From an uncultured Eubacteriales bacterium (lineage in GTDB: Bacteria; Bacillota; Clostridia; Oscillospirales; Acutalibacteraceae): a stretch of 32,404 bases of DNA. A program made the position numbers and the translations under genes. The stretch is taken from the NCBI GenBank assembly GCA_900316615.1, contig ONDU01000008.1:1-32404 (forward strand). Direction: 5' to 3'. Positions within the stretch are counted from its first letter, which is position 1. Each line of letters starts with the position of its first letter. Of the stretch, positions 7,121 to 14,892 are shown piece after piece. The notes under the pieces are model-generated. The model did not search any database. It was not told the origin of the DNA and worked only from the letters and a program-made list of their open reading frames with translations.

Positions 7121-7666
7121 TCATTCCTTGCTGTCCAGATGAAGAGCAGCTTGTAATTTTTTCTTTTCGATTACGAGAAACAGGGGCAGCCCTAATATAA
7201 ACAGTACGCCAAGCTCGCCCAATGCTACAAGCCCTCCCTGAAGCAGAAAATCGGCAAAATTGAAGTGCAGTGAATTGACAAAGAAAAAATCAATTTCAAA
7301 TCCTACAAAAATTCCGTTCATAACTGCGGGCATAAGAAAAGCCCAAAAAGGTATTTTGAAGATACGGACATTTCTAAGTGCATACATAGTCAGTGCGGCA
7401 AAGAAGCTCGCCGCAGACCCGAAAAGCAAATCGTATATTCCCAGGGAAGCAACGGAGCTTAAATTTGCGATTATACAGCCTATGCTTAGTCCCGGAACGG
7501 CGGCAGGAGTGAAGAGTGCCAGAACCGTAAGTGCTTCGGAAGCACGGAACTGCACAGCCATAGAAGCAGACCCGGGAAGAAGTATATTCTGCATAACGGT
7601 AAGTACAGCGTATAAAGCTGCTATGACAGCACCCTGTACAATGTACATAGTATTCTTATTTTTCAT
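7121..7666 (-). CDS. queT: QueT-family queuosine-precursor transporter (ECF S component)
   Basis: QueT proteins are small membrane substrate-binding subunits of ECF transporters, thought to import a precursor of the tRNA nucleotide queuosine. The 181-residue sequence has five to six hydrophobic helices. The segment RASEALTVLALFTPAAVPGL, followed by SIGCIIANL, is what I recognise as family-typical. The start overlaps the end of cca by 11 bases, and its ribosome site GGAGGATAA lies inside cca, so the two are probably translationally coupled. Many queT genes have a preQ1 riboswitch; none can be placed here because the gene begins inside cca. The energising ECF subunits are not in the window. Confidence 0.85.
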   Translation of the reverse strand: MKNKNTMYIVQGAVIAALYAVLTVMQNILLPGSASMAVQFRASEALTVLALFTPAAVPGLSIGCIIANLSSVASLGIYDLLFGSAASFFAALTMYALRNVRIFKIPFWAFLMPAVMNGIFVGFEIDFFFVNSLHFNFADFLLQGGLVALGELGVLFILGLPLFLVIEKKKLQAALHLDSKE

Positions 7667-9029
7667 TTTTAAAATTATCCTCCGTATTTATTATGTCATA
7701 CGCAGCCTCTGTCAGCGTATGACGGTTATTTTCAAGGGAATTGTCAAGAACCATATAAAGCAGCTTTTTTAAAATAATTCCTACCTCCCTGCCTTGCGGA
7801 ACTCCCATTGAAATAATATCATTTCCGTTTATCTGCAAATCCTTTACCGAGGTTACGAGCGTACTTTTATTTTTTATGCTTTTGTATATTTTACGTATTT
7901 TTTCGATTTCAGATAATCTTTCTGATATATACTCGGGCGACTGTGCTTTTATATCATATTCCTTGAGCTTTAGAAGAAGCTCAAACATCTGATGGGAGCC
8001 TGTTCTGTATACGGCACGTTTTACGGCTTTTTCGGTAGGCTCAATAATTCTGTCATGATGTCTTACAAGTTCAGATACAATGTTCTGAGTTTTGGAATCC
8101 GCCTTAAGTCTTTTGAGAATGTCCAAGGTCATGTGCGAGCCTTTTGCAGCGTGACCGTAAAAATGACCGATATTATTTTCATCTGTAGTAAAAGTACATG
8201 GCTTTGCAATATCATGAAAAAGCACTGCAAGCTTTAAATAAATATTATTTTCAGAAAAGCTGAGAGCCAAAAGCGTATGCCTTAGTACGTCATAACAGTG
8301 GTGAGGGTTGTGCTGTTCAAAATTTTTTTCGGCATAAAGCTCAGGTATGAAAACTTCTGTTACATCGCAGTATTTATCTATTATGATATGAGCGTTTTTT
8401 CCTGAAATAAGCTTTGTAAATTCGCTCCAAATTCTTTCGCAGGCTATATTTTTCAGTAAGCCTTTGTTTCTGTGAATACTTTCTGCTGTACTGCTTTCTA
8501 TCTCAAAGCCGAGAACAGACGCAAAGCGTAATGCACGTAAAATTCTGAGTGCGTCTTCTGAAAATCTTGTATCAGGGCTTCCGACTGCTTTTATAGTTTT
8601 GTACCGTATATCATCATATCCGTTATAAAGGTCAACAAAGCCTTTTTGGGGACTATACGCTATTGAATTTACGGTAAAATCACGCCTTGACAAATCCTTT
8701 TCTATATCTTTTTCAAAGTGAACGCCGTCGGGGTGACGGTTGTCGCTGTAGCCTGTCTCTGAGCGGAAGGTTGTTACCTCATACACAAGATGTTCTATTA
8801 CAATTCCGACAGTGCCGTGTTTTATTCCCGACTGAACTGTTCTGAAGTCTTTAAAAACAGTGATAACTTCATCAGGCAGTGCATTTGTACATATATCCCA
8901 GTCGTGAGGAGGAATGTTCATGATAAGGTCACGCACACAGCCGCCTACTATATATGCTTCGTAGCCGTTTTCAGCTAAGGTATTTATAATAAATTCTGTA
9001 TTTTCAGGTAAATTGAAATTTAATTTCAT
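7656..9029 (-). CDS. cca: CCA tRNA nucleotidyltransferase with HD domain
   Basis: This cytoplasmic enzyme adds or repairs the 3'-terminal CCA of tRNA. The N-terminal polymerase-beta-like head shows GGCVRDLIM at residues 29-37, then the metal-binding DWD at 43-45, then RRDFTVNSIAY. LRALRFASVLGFEI follows, which in this family lies in the neck region. A C-terminal HD-type domain (LAVLFHDIAKP, then YGHAAKGS) is present, as in many bacterial CCA enzymes where it hydrolyses phosphoesters. The 457-residue length fits the HD-containing form. A hairpin at 9053-9081 separates it from pyrF. Its stop lies within the start of queT. Confidence 0.95.
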   Translation of the reverse strand: MKLNFNLPENTEFIINTLAENGYEAYIVGGCVRDLIMNIPPHDWDICTNALPDEVITVFKDFRTVQSGIKHGTVGIVIEHLVYEVTTFRSETGYSDNRHPDGVHFEKDIEKDLSRRDFTVNSIAYSPQKGFVDLYNGYDDIRYKTIKAVGSPDTRFSEDALRILRALRFASVLGFEIESSTAESIHRNKGLLKNIACERIWSEFTKLISGKNAHIIIDKYCDVTEVFIPELYAEKNFEQHNPHHCYDVLRHTLLALSFSENNIYLKLAVLFHDIAKPCTFTTDENNIGHFYGHAAKGSHMTLDILKRLKADSKTQNIVSELVRHHDRIIEPTEKAVKRAVYRTGSHQMFELLLKLKEYDIKAQSPEYISERLSEIEKIRKIYKSIKNKSTLVTSVKDLQINGNDIISMGVPQGREVGIILKKLLYMVLDNSLENNRHTLTEAAYDIINTEDNFKNEK

Positions 9030-9052
9030 AGTAATTTCGTCTTATATCAGTA

Positions 9053-9081
9053 AGGACTGCTGCATTTAAAGCGGCAGTCCT
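9053..9081 (-). terminator. hairpin downstream of pyrF
   Basis: The inverted repeat AGGACTGCTGC / GCGGCAGTCCT (11 bp with one G-T pair, 7-base loop) lies 18 bases past the pyrF stop and 23 bases before cca. On the minus strand it is followed by TTACTGAT, not a clean T run. It is probably a partial terminator, possibly with readthrough into cca. Confidence 0.5.
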
Positions 9082-9098
9082 GAAAGGCAGTGTTGTTT

Positions 9099-10043
9099 TT
9101 ATTGAGGAAGAGCGATTTTTCCCGTAACATCTGTAAGAAGCTTTTTCATTTTGAGAGCCTCATGTCTTGCTGCAAGTGAGAAATCTTCGGGCTTGCAGTC
9201 TTTTTCCTTCTGCCATGCACACATAATTCCTCTTGATGAGTTTACAACAGCTCCAAGACCGTTTTTATCGAAAGCACCTGCAATATCGTCAGCAGTACCT
9301 CCCTGAGCTCCGTATCCGGGAACTAAGAAAAATGTGTGGGGGAGAGCTTTTCTAAGCTCTGTAAGCTGTAGGGGATAGGTAGCACCTACAACCGCACCTA
9401 CTCCCGAATATCCGTATTTTCCTGAGAGCTCCTTTCCCCATTCCTCGCAGAGCTTTCCCATATGGAGGTAGATGGCTTCATCGTTTTCTGAGAGTGTAAG
9501 GTTCTGAAGCTCTCCTGAGCTGGGATTTGAAGTTTTTACAAGAACGAACATTCCCGTATCCATTTTCTGCGATACGCTTACAACAGGCTTTATACCGTCT
9601 GTTCCGAGATAGCCGTTTACCGTCAGAGCATCTGCACCGAAGGCTAAAAGGCTTTCGCCGTCAATATCGGTAATGCCGAGATGTGCATTTGCATATGCCT
9701 CCATAGTAGTTCCAATATCGTTTCTTTTTCCGTCGGTTATAACGAACATACCCTTTGATTTTGCATAGGAAACAGTTTCGGCAAAGGTTTTTACACCCTG
9801 CCAGCCGTACATCTCGTAATATGCAAGCTGTGGCTTTACTGCCGGAACTATGTCATAAAGAGCGTCTATAAGAGCTTTATTATAGATAAGTAAGGCTTCT
9901 GCCGCACCCTCAAGAGTTTTTCCGTATTTTTTAAATGCAGTTTCCTTTATAAAATGAGGAATATATGCAAGCTTGGGGTCAAGACCTGCAACTGTAGGGT
10001 TCTGTTTTTCAACTATATTTTCGATTAATCTGTCAAGTGACAT
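9099..10043 (-). CDS. pyrF: orotidine 5'-phosphate decarboxylase, type 2
   Basis: This enzyme catalyses the last step of UMP synthesis, decarboxylating OMP. The 314 residues and the arrangement of motifs fit the long type-2 subfamily rather than the short type of about 230 residues. NPTVAGLDPKL lies near the N-terminus. The catalytic DGKRNDIGTT is at residues 104-113 (D104, K106, D109), and VPGYGAQGGTADDI forms the late phosphate-binding region. The ribosome site before ATG 10043 is GGAGGTTTTAAGC. It follows pyrC in the same direction, with a family II hairpin repeat filling the 130-base gap. Confidence 0.96.
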   Translation of the reverse strand: MSLDRLIENIVEKQNPTVAGLDPKLAYIPHFIKETAFKKYGKTLEGAAEALLIYNKALIDALYDIVPAVKPQLAYYEMYGWQGVKTFAETVSYAKSKGMFVITDGKRNDIGTTMEAYANAHLGITDIDGESLLAFGADALTVNGYLGTDGIKPVVSVSQKMDTGMFVLVKTSNPSSGELQNLTLSENDEAIYLHMGKLCEEWGKELSGKYGYSGVGAVVGATYPLQLTELRKALPHTFFLVPGYGAQGGTADDIAGAFDKNGLGAVVNSSRGIMCAWQKEKDCKPEDFSLAARHEALKMKKLLTDVTGKIALPQ

Positions 10044-10071
10044 AGCTTAAAACCTCCGTTATATTAAGTAG

Positions 10072-10145
10072 TTTAAGGGTTTCACCCTTAAAAATCCTGA
10101 CCAAAGGCTCTGCCTTTGGAAACCGCAAGCCTTTGAAAAGGCTTG
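10072..10145. repeat. intergenic hairpin repeat, family II, copy 1
   Basis: Three consecutive perfect hairpins fill the pyrC-pyrF gap. Hairpin 1 is TTTAAGGGT with partner at 10084-10092 and loop TTC. Hairpin 2 is CCAAAGGC-TCT-GCCTTTGG at 10101-10119. Hairpin 3 is CAAGCCTT with partner AAGGCTTG at 10138-10145 and loop TGAA. A conserved tail (ACCTAAACTTTATG) continues to about 10159. The same series recurs inverted at 14538 and in direct orientation at 25661. It contains no open reading frame of its own. Confidence 0.8.
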
Positions 10146-10173
10146 ACCTAAACTTTATGTTTTCTTTATCGGA

Positions 10174-11442
10174 CTATGATTTATATACAATATTTCCCGA
10201 AAGAACAGTATATTTTACCCTGCCTTTGAGCTGCATATTCTTGAAAGGTGTATTTTTTGATTTACCGTGCAGTTTATTTATATCTACCGTATATGTTTCA
10301 TAGGGGTCGAATATTACAATATCGGCAGGAGAGCCTACGGAAAGAGTACCAGCCTGTATACCTAAAATTCTTGCAGGATTTAGAGACATTTTTTCTATAA
10401 GCTGAGGGAAAGTAAGTATGCCTTTATCCGCAAGATATGTAACAGCAACAGAAAGAGAGGTTTCCATACCTATAGAGCCGTTGGGAGCTTTTTCAAAGTC
10501 TGATTTTTCTTCGGGAGTATGCGGAGCGTGGTCGGTAGCTATTGCGTCAAGAGTACCGTCACAAAGTCCCTTTATGATTTCCTCCAAATCTTCCTGAGTT
10601 CTCAAAGGAGGGTTCATTCTGAAATCCGCATCTTTTTTCAGAAGTTCCGTTTCGGTCAGAGAAAAATAGTGCGGAGCTGTTTCTGCAGTTACCTTTACAC
10701 CTCTTGCTTTCGCGTCACGCACAAGAGCAACGGAGGTTTTTGTGCTTACATGGCATATATGAACAGGAACGTTGTAAGCGGCAGCAAGAGCAATTTCCCT
10801 TGCGGTACCTGCGTCCTCGGCAGCAGCAGGTATCCCTTTAATGCCGAGCTTTTCGCTTACGCAGCCCTCGTTTATCTTTCCGCCGCCGGCAAGAAATAAA
10901 TCCTCACAGTGAGCTGTAACGCACATTCCGAGTTCTTTGGCTTTTATCATAGCCTCAGCCATAAATTTTGTGTTTTCGACAGGTCTGCCGTCATCGGAAA
11001 GAGCTATTGCCCCGGCTCTGTAAAGTGCGTCTATATCTGTAGGCTCTGCACTTTTAAGACCTTTGGTTATAGCAGCGGCTACATAAACCTTAGCATTTGC
11101 ATTTTCTGCTTTATCCCTTATATACTGTACAGTTTCGGGGGTGTCAACGGTCGGATTGGTATTAGGCATGGCAAGCAGGCTTGTAACGCCGCCTGCGGCG
11201 GCTGCGTTGCAGCCTGTTATTATATCCTCTTTTTGAGTGAAGCCCGGGTCACGCAAATGAACATGCATATCAACAAGTCCCGGTGCGGCTATCAGACCTG
11301 AACAGTTAAGTTGAGTATCGGCAGAGTGTTCATTTTTGCTTACATCTCTGATTATGCCGTTTTCCGCATATATGTTGAGTATATCGTCAATACCATTGGC
11401 AGGGTCTATGACCCTTGCATTTTTTATAAAAACAGAACTCAA
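10174..11442 (-). CDS. pyrC: dihydroorotase
   Basis: This zinc amidohydrolase closes carbamoyl aspartate to dihydroorotate in pyrimidine synthesis. The metal-binding DMHVHLRDPGF lies at residues 58-68 (H60, H62). AAITKGLK, ALSDDGRPV, AHCEDL, ETAPHYFSL and the catalytic DAIATDHAPHTPEEK follow in order, as in the class I bacterial type. The 422-residue length is normal. The start is TTG 11442, ten bases after AAGGAG; no in-frame ATG fits, and the ATG inside the ribosome site is in another frame. It follows the 499-aa membrane protein gene by 14 bases and precedes pyrF, so a three-gene minus-strand operon is likely. I see no PyrR-type attenuator. Confidence 0.96.
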   Translation of the reverse strand: MSSVFIKNARVIDPANGIDDILNIYAENGIIRDVSKNEHSADTQLNCSGLIAAPGLVDMHVHLRDPGFTQKEDIITGCNAAAAGGVTSLLAMPNTNPTVDTPETVQYIRDKAENANAKVYVAAAITKGLKSAEPTDIDALYRAGAIALSDDGRPVENTKFMAEAMIKAKELGMCVTAHCEDLFLAGGGKINEGCVSEKLGIKGIPAAAEDAGTAREIALAAAYNVPVHICHVSTKTSVALVRDAKARGVKVTAETAPHYFSLTETELLKKDADFRMNPPLRTQEDLEEIIKGLCDGTLDAIATDHAPHTPEEKSDFEKAPNGSIGMETSLSVAVTYLADKGILTFPQLIEKMSLNPARILGIQAGTLSVGSPADIVIFDPYETYTVDINKLHGKSKNTPFKNMQLKGRVKYTVLSGNIVYKS

Positions 11443-11456
11443 AAAAATTCATCTCC

Positions 11457-12956
11457 TTATCTGTATTTATCCCAGTACCCGTCAGTTTCAAAACGTGTAA
11501 AAGCATCATTATCTCTTTCACGGCTTCTGTGTGAATGATGTACTGCGGAAGAAGAGGTATGTCTGTTTCCGCGTCTTTCTGAGGAAGAAGAATGTGCTCT
11601 GCTTCTTCCTGTACTTTTTTTCTTTTTATCAGATGAGCCGAAAAGCGAAAAGACTTTTTTGTTTGAAGATTTTCTGCTTTTTGATTTACGCTTTCTCTGT
11701 CTTTCTTCGATTTCAGCCATTTTTCTGTAATATTCGGGTGTATGTTCAGATTTCTGATTATCATTTTCGTATGTATGCTTATGGTCGATGTCTGAGCCGA
11801 TGAAAAGCTTTGCGTATCTTTTAGCAGAGTCCGCACGTCCTGAATGATATGACGGAGTTACGGTTATATCGGGGTCTACAATATCAGAGCTTTCCAGATT
11901 GTCAAGAACTCTTCTGTCAAGGTCGATTATATTGTTTTCAAAAGCAAATTCCTCTTCGGGGATTTCGTCAGGCTGTTTGAACATATCCTGAATATTTTTG
12001 ATATCTACGTCCTCCCACTCGTCCTGAATAAGACTGGGATTACGGGAAGCTTCCTCGATGATAGCGGAAATTTCTTCGGGATTACGGGGTCTTACATTTT
12101 CTGAGGGTTCTATAACAGTTTCCGTATTGTTTATATTTTCGCTTATGAACTCTTCGGCTTCAGCTTTGGTATCTTCCATAAGCCCTTCGTTTTTAAGCTC
12201 GTTGAAGTATTTGTCAGAGAGCTTGCGGCGACGTTTTGCTGTTTCGGCTTTAATTATGCTGGACTTTTTCTTTACATAATATAATGCCAGACAGCCTGAT
12301 ATAAGCAGAGCTATGATTATAACTGCAATGAACATTGTATGCAGTATTCCGGGCATATTCACCTTTTCGGGCTTGTCGTAGAGAGCCTGAACATATACAG
12401 AATCTATTATACTCTGAAATATCTCCATATCCTTATTATCGAAGCCTGATGCAGAGGAATATTTTATTTTGATATATTCTCCGTTTACAAGTGTATACGC
12501 AACCGCATAATTTACGGTTGTATTGTTCTGTATACTGCTGTAGTAAAGAGAGAACAGTATATATTCGGGAGTTTCCTTGAATGCAGCGTTTGAAACGTTC
12601 TTGAATATTTCGCCCGAGAAGGTTGCTCCCGAAGATTTTATAGCGGAAAGCTCGCTTTTTATCTGTTCCTCCGTAAGGTACTTGAAGTTGTAAATATCAG
12701 TTGAATAAGCACTTTTTGAAGATTTTATGCTCAGCTGCTTTGCGGTATCGCTCATAGCCGCTTCTGCACTGTATGTGATTTCGTCATCGGGATTAAGCTC
12801 CGATGAAGTCACGGTAAATTCCTCGGGAATTTTTATGCTGACCCTTGCACTGTCGATATTGGCGTATATGCTTTCGGCAAAGACGCTTACCGATGCCGAG
12901 AAAGCCATTACGACAGTCAGAATAAATGCGGTTGTCAGCCTTATTTTTTTATTCAT
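11457..12956 (-). CDS. exported single-pass membrane protein with basic Ser/Arg-rich tail, unknown
   Basis: The 499-residue product is not recognised. It has a signal peptide (residues 1-27, ending SVSVFA-ES). An outer domain of about 175 residues follows, containing VSIKIPEEFTVTSSELNPDD and SIIDSVYVQALYD. A single membrane helix lies at about 203-227. The long inner region is first acidic (DEWEDVDIKNIQDMF) and then, from about residue 410, strongly basic and Ser/Arg/Lys/His-rich up to the end (RFETDGYWDKYR). The tail is low-complexity and probably disordered, and could bind nucleic acid or acidic membrane lipid; this is inference. ATG 12956 follows AGAGGACTGATGGTCA, and a consensus promoter lies at 12996-13024. 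It heads a unit with pyrC and pyrF. Confidence 0.8.
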   Translation of the reverse strand: MNKKIRLTTAFILTVVMAFSASVSVFAESIYANIDSARVSIKIPEEFTVTSSELNPDDEITYSAEAAMSDTAKQLSIKSSKSAYSTDIYNFKYLTEEQIKSELSAIKSSGATFSGEIFKNVSNAAFKETPEYILFSLYYSSIQNNTTVNYAVAYTLVNGEYIKIKYSSASGFDNKDMEIFQSIIDSVYVQALYDKPEKVNMPGILHTMFIAVIIIALLISGCLALYYVKKKSSIIKAETAKRRRKLSDKYFNELKNEGLMEDTKAEAEEFISENINNTETVIEPSENVRPRNPEEISAIIEEASRNPSLIQDEWEDVDIKNIQDMFKQPDEIPEEEFAFENNIIDLDRRVLDNLESSDIVDPDITVTPSYHSGRADSAKRYAKLFIGSDIDHKHTYENDNQKSEHTPEYYRKMAEIEERQRKRKSKSRKSSNKKVFSLFGSSDKKKKSTGRSRAHSSSSERRGNRHTSSSAVHHSHRSRERDNDAFTRFETDGYWDKYR

Positions 12957-12995
12957 TGACCATCAGTCCTCTGCAAATACTTTATTGACATTATA

Positions 12996-13024
12996 ATTAT
13001 ACCTCAAATATTTTGCGAATACAA
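12996..13024 (-). promoter_or_regulatory. sigma-A promoter for the 499-aa protein and pyrC-pyrF
   Basis: On the minus strand TTGTAT (plus 13019-13024) is followed after 17 bases by TATAAT (plus 12996-13001), about 40 bases before the ATG at 12956. No other promoter is evident before pyrC, so it probably drives the pyr genes as well. Confidence 0.6.
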
Positions 13025-13080
13025 GACATTAAAAGACTTAAAATGTTGATTATATACATTAAGCGGCATAAAAATCAGAC

Positions 13081-13110
13081 AAATCTTATTATTTTGTGTC
13101 AATAAGATTT
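13081..13110. repeat. 10-bp inverted repeat, possible operator
   Basis: AAATCTTATT and its exact complement AATAAGATTT are separated by ten bases, 26 bases upstream of the -35 of the plus-strand promoter, in the divergent intergenic region. One helical turn separates the two arms, which suits a dimeric regulator. A weak terminator-like stem is the alternative. Confidence 0.4.
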
Positions 13111-13135
13111 TTATGTAAGTAATTTATGGTTTATG

Positions 13136-13164
13136 TTGATTTTTACCAAGTAATTTGTTATACT
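13136..13164 (+). promoter_or_regulatory. sigma-A promoter for the zinc-ribbon protein gene
   Basis: TTGATT (13136-13141) and TATACT (13159-13164) are 17 bases apart. The transcript would start about 40 bases before the ATG at 13213. The following genes up to vorC have no equally good promoter that I can see. Confidence 0.6.
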
Positions 13165-13212
13165 ATTATTAAATGCAGTAAATTATGTGTAAATTTTACC
13201 GAGAGGAATATT

Positions 13213-13725
13213 ATGAAATATTGTAAGAAGTGCGGAAGAATAGAAAAGGAAAGTGACGTATACTGTTCCGTATGCAGAAACAGCAGGCTTGAAGAGGGAG
13301 AACCTGACAAAAATTTTCCTGTTGTTGCGGTAAGGGCGGCAGGATTTGAAAAACAAAGAATTTGTTCGGTACTTGACGATGCGGATATACCGTACAGTAC
13401 GAAAATTGCAAGAAAGCAGTTTTCAGCCGATGCGGTTACAGGAAGCAGTAATGCCGATTATGATATTCTTGTTCCATACGGCTTTTATGCAAAGACAAGG
13501 GATATTCTCATAGGAATAAATGCGGCTGAGCCTGATGAAAACGACGGAAATGCGAAGGCTCTTTCAAAGGAAGAGGAAAAGGAGCTTTCAGCTGATTATT
13601 ACAGCACAAAAAATAAGCTTGTAAGAGCGGTTGCAATAATACTGTTTCTGGCAGTGGTTGCAGGTATTGTTATGGGCGTTGACGCAGTTATGGCTCTTAT
13701 CAAGGGCTTTATGAATTTTTCCTGA
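13213..13725 (+). CDS. zinc-ribbon membrane-anchored protein
   Basis: The start at ATG 13213 follows GAGAGGAATATT; the open frame extends upstream to 13126 but without a ribosome site and across the promoter. The 170-residue product has an N-terminal zinc ribbon of C-x2-C-x10-C-x2-C form (C4, C7, C18, C21). A small domain follows (about residues 35-90, FPVVAVRAAGFEKQRI, then YDILVPYGFYAKTRDIL) that resembles putative signal-transducing DUF2007-like folds. An acidic linker (LSKEEEKELSADYYS) comes next, and one membrane helix lies near the C-terminus (about 137-160). It is probably anchored with the ribbon in the cytoplasm. No specific role can be assigned. Confidence 0.7.
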   Translation: MKYCKKCGRIEKESDVYCSVCRNSRLEEGEPDKNFPVVAVRAAGFEKQRICSVLDDADIPYSTKIARKQFSADAVTGSSNADYDILVPYGFYAKTRDILIGINAAEPDENDGNAKALSKEEEKELSADYYSTKNKLVRAVAIILFLAVVAGIVMGVDAVMALIKGFMNFS

Positions 13726-13793
13726 AACTGCTTTTATCCGACAAAATATCAGCCGCTTTTGTGGCAGAATAGTTAAGGGAGGATAAACGTAAT

Positions 13794-14486
13794 ATGGCTG
13801 ATTTGGATTTTAAGGACAGACTTGAACGTATTACCGTAGTATGCGGTCATTACGGAAGCGGAAAGACGAATTTTTCCTTAAATCTTGCCATTGATATGGC
13901 AAAGGAAAAAAGTAAGAGAATTACTCTTGTAGATTTGGACATAGTAAACCCGTATTTCAGAAGCTCCGATTACAGGGAACTTCTTGAAAACAGCGGAGTA
14001 CACGTTATAGCACCAAAATATGCAGGTACAAATCTCGATACCCCCGCACTTTCAGCAGAAATTGACAGCGTGTTCTGTGATGAAAACACGCAGGTTATTT
14101 TTGACGTTGGAGGAGATGATGCGGGTGCTTTTGCGTTGGGAAGATATTCAGATAAGATAAAACAGGAAAATTATTCATTTATTTATCTTGTAAACAAGTA
14201 CCGTAATCTTACAAATACTCCTGAAACTTCGGTTGAGATACTGGGTGAGATTATGTGTGCCTGTGGTCTTATGCCATCGTATATAGTGAACAATTCCCAT
14301 TTGCAGTGGGAAACAACTGCGGAAACCATATTAAACGCAGCAGACTATGGCGAAAAAATCGCAGAGCTTGTAAATGTTCCTCTTCTTTGTACTACCGCTC
14401 CCGATTTTCTTAAAGACAGTGAAAGGCTTGCCGGTTATAAGCTTTATTACGTAAGGTCTATAGTCAGACCGCCTTTTTATGCCTGA
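13794..14486 (+). CDS. ParA/CobQ-like P-loop ATPase linked to 2-oxoacid oxidoreductase
   Basis: This 230-residue cytoplasmic nucleotide-binding protein has a Walker A motif GHYGSGKTN at 18-26. A switch-like segment TLVDLDIVNPYFRS follows, typical of MinD/ParA/CobQ-type ATPases. VIFDVGGDDAGA gives the Walker B-like DVGG. A later NKYRNLTNT segment could supply base recognition. The start follows AAGGGAGGATAAACGTAAT. It lies just upstream of the ferredoxin-vorB-vorA-vorC cluster and I recall similar pairings in other clostridia, so a role in that enzyme's assembly or regulation is possible but unproven. A family II repeat separates it from the ferredoxin gene. Confidence 0.7.
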   Translation: MADLDFKDRLERITVVCGHYGSGKTNFSLNLAIDMAKEKSKRITLVDLDIVNPYFRSSDYRELLENSGVHVIAPKYAGTNLDTPALSAEIDSVFCDENTQVIFDVGGDDAGAFALGRYSDKIKQENYSFIYLVNKYRNLTNTPETSVEILGEIMCACGLMPSYIVNNSHLQWETTAETILNAADYGEKIAELVNVPLLCTTAPDFLKDSERLAGYKLYYVRSIVRPPFYA

Positions 14487-14537
14487 AAGATTTCGGCGTA
14501 ATGTAAAAAATTGTTAATAACTTTTCAACTGAGAAAA

Positions 14538-14622
14538 CATAAATTTCAGGTCTTTTAAAAGGCTTGCGATTTCCAAAGGCAGAGCCTTTGGCGGAGTTTT
14601 CAAGGGCAAAGCTTTTGAGCTT
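14538..14622. repeat. intergenic hairpin repeat, family II, copy 2 (inverted)
   Basis: This is the reverse complement of the series at 10072. It starts ACATAAATTTCAGGTC. A partly eroded hairpin 3 (TTTTAAAAGGCTTGCG) comes next. Hairpin 2 is intact at 14573-14591 (CCAAAGGC-AGA-GCCTTTGG). A changed hairpin 1 at 14601-14617 (CAAGGGC-AAA-GCTTTTG) keeps pairing through G-T pairs. It fills most of the gap between the ATPase gene and the ferredoxin gene; the upstream extension of the ferredoxin reading frame is an accident of this repeat. Confidence 0.75.
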
Positions 14623-14656
14623 AAAATTTTTGAATATGAAAGGAATGATTAAGGCA

Positions 14657-14863
14657 ATGGCTCATATAGAAGTAAATGAAAATTTATGCAAGGGCTGTGA
14701 GATGTGTGTACACGCTTGTCCTAAAAAGATAATAGAGCTTGACAGGGAAAAGCTGAATGCAAAGGGCTATCACCCTGCAAGACTTAGGGAAGCGGATAAG
14801 TGTATAGGCTGCAAGGCGTGTGCTGTAATGTGTCCTGACATAGCAATAACCGTATACCGATAA
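14657..14863 (+). CDS. 2x[4Fe-4S] ferredoxin subunit of 2-oxoacid oxidoreductase
   Basis: This 68-residue protein has two classic iron-sulfur motifs: CKGCEMCVHACP near residue 11 and CIGCKACAVMCP near residue 49. Each gives C-x2-C-x2-C-x3-C-P. It would carry electrons from the TPP-dependent catalytic subunits to external ferredoxin, as the delta subunit of a VOR/KOR-type complex. The start at ATG 14657 (MAHIEVNENLCKGCE) is chosen because the longer frame runs through the family II repeat; GAAAGGAATGATTAAGG lies just upstream. The next gene, vorB, starts 29 bases later, and the four subunit genes form one operon. Confidence 0.9.
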   Translation: MAHIEVNENLCKGCEMCVHACPKKIIELDREKLNAKGYHPARLREADKCIGCKACAVMCPDIAITVYR

Positions 14864-14892
14864 GGCAAGTAACGAAAGGATATGAATATCAA

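Noticed and set aside
10072-10160. Family I and II repeats as CRISPR arrays or as one family
   Set aside because: There is no regular repeat-spacer pattern, and the families share no sequence. A vague likeness between 17431-17452 and hairpin 3 of family II is too short to join them.
13126-13212. Longer N-terminus for the zinc-ribbon protein
   Set aside because: The extension runs through the predicted promoter and lacks a ribosome site, while GAGAGG precedes ATG 13213.
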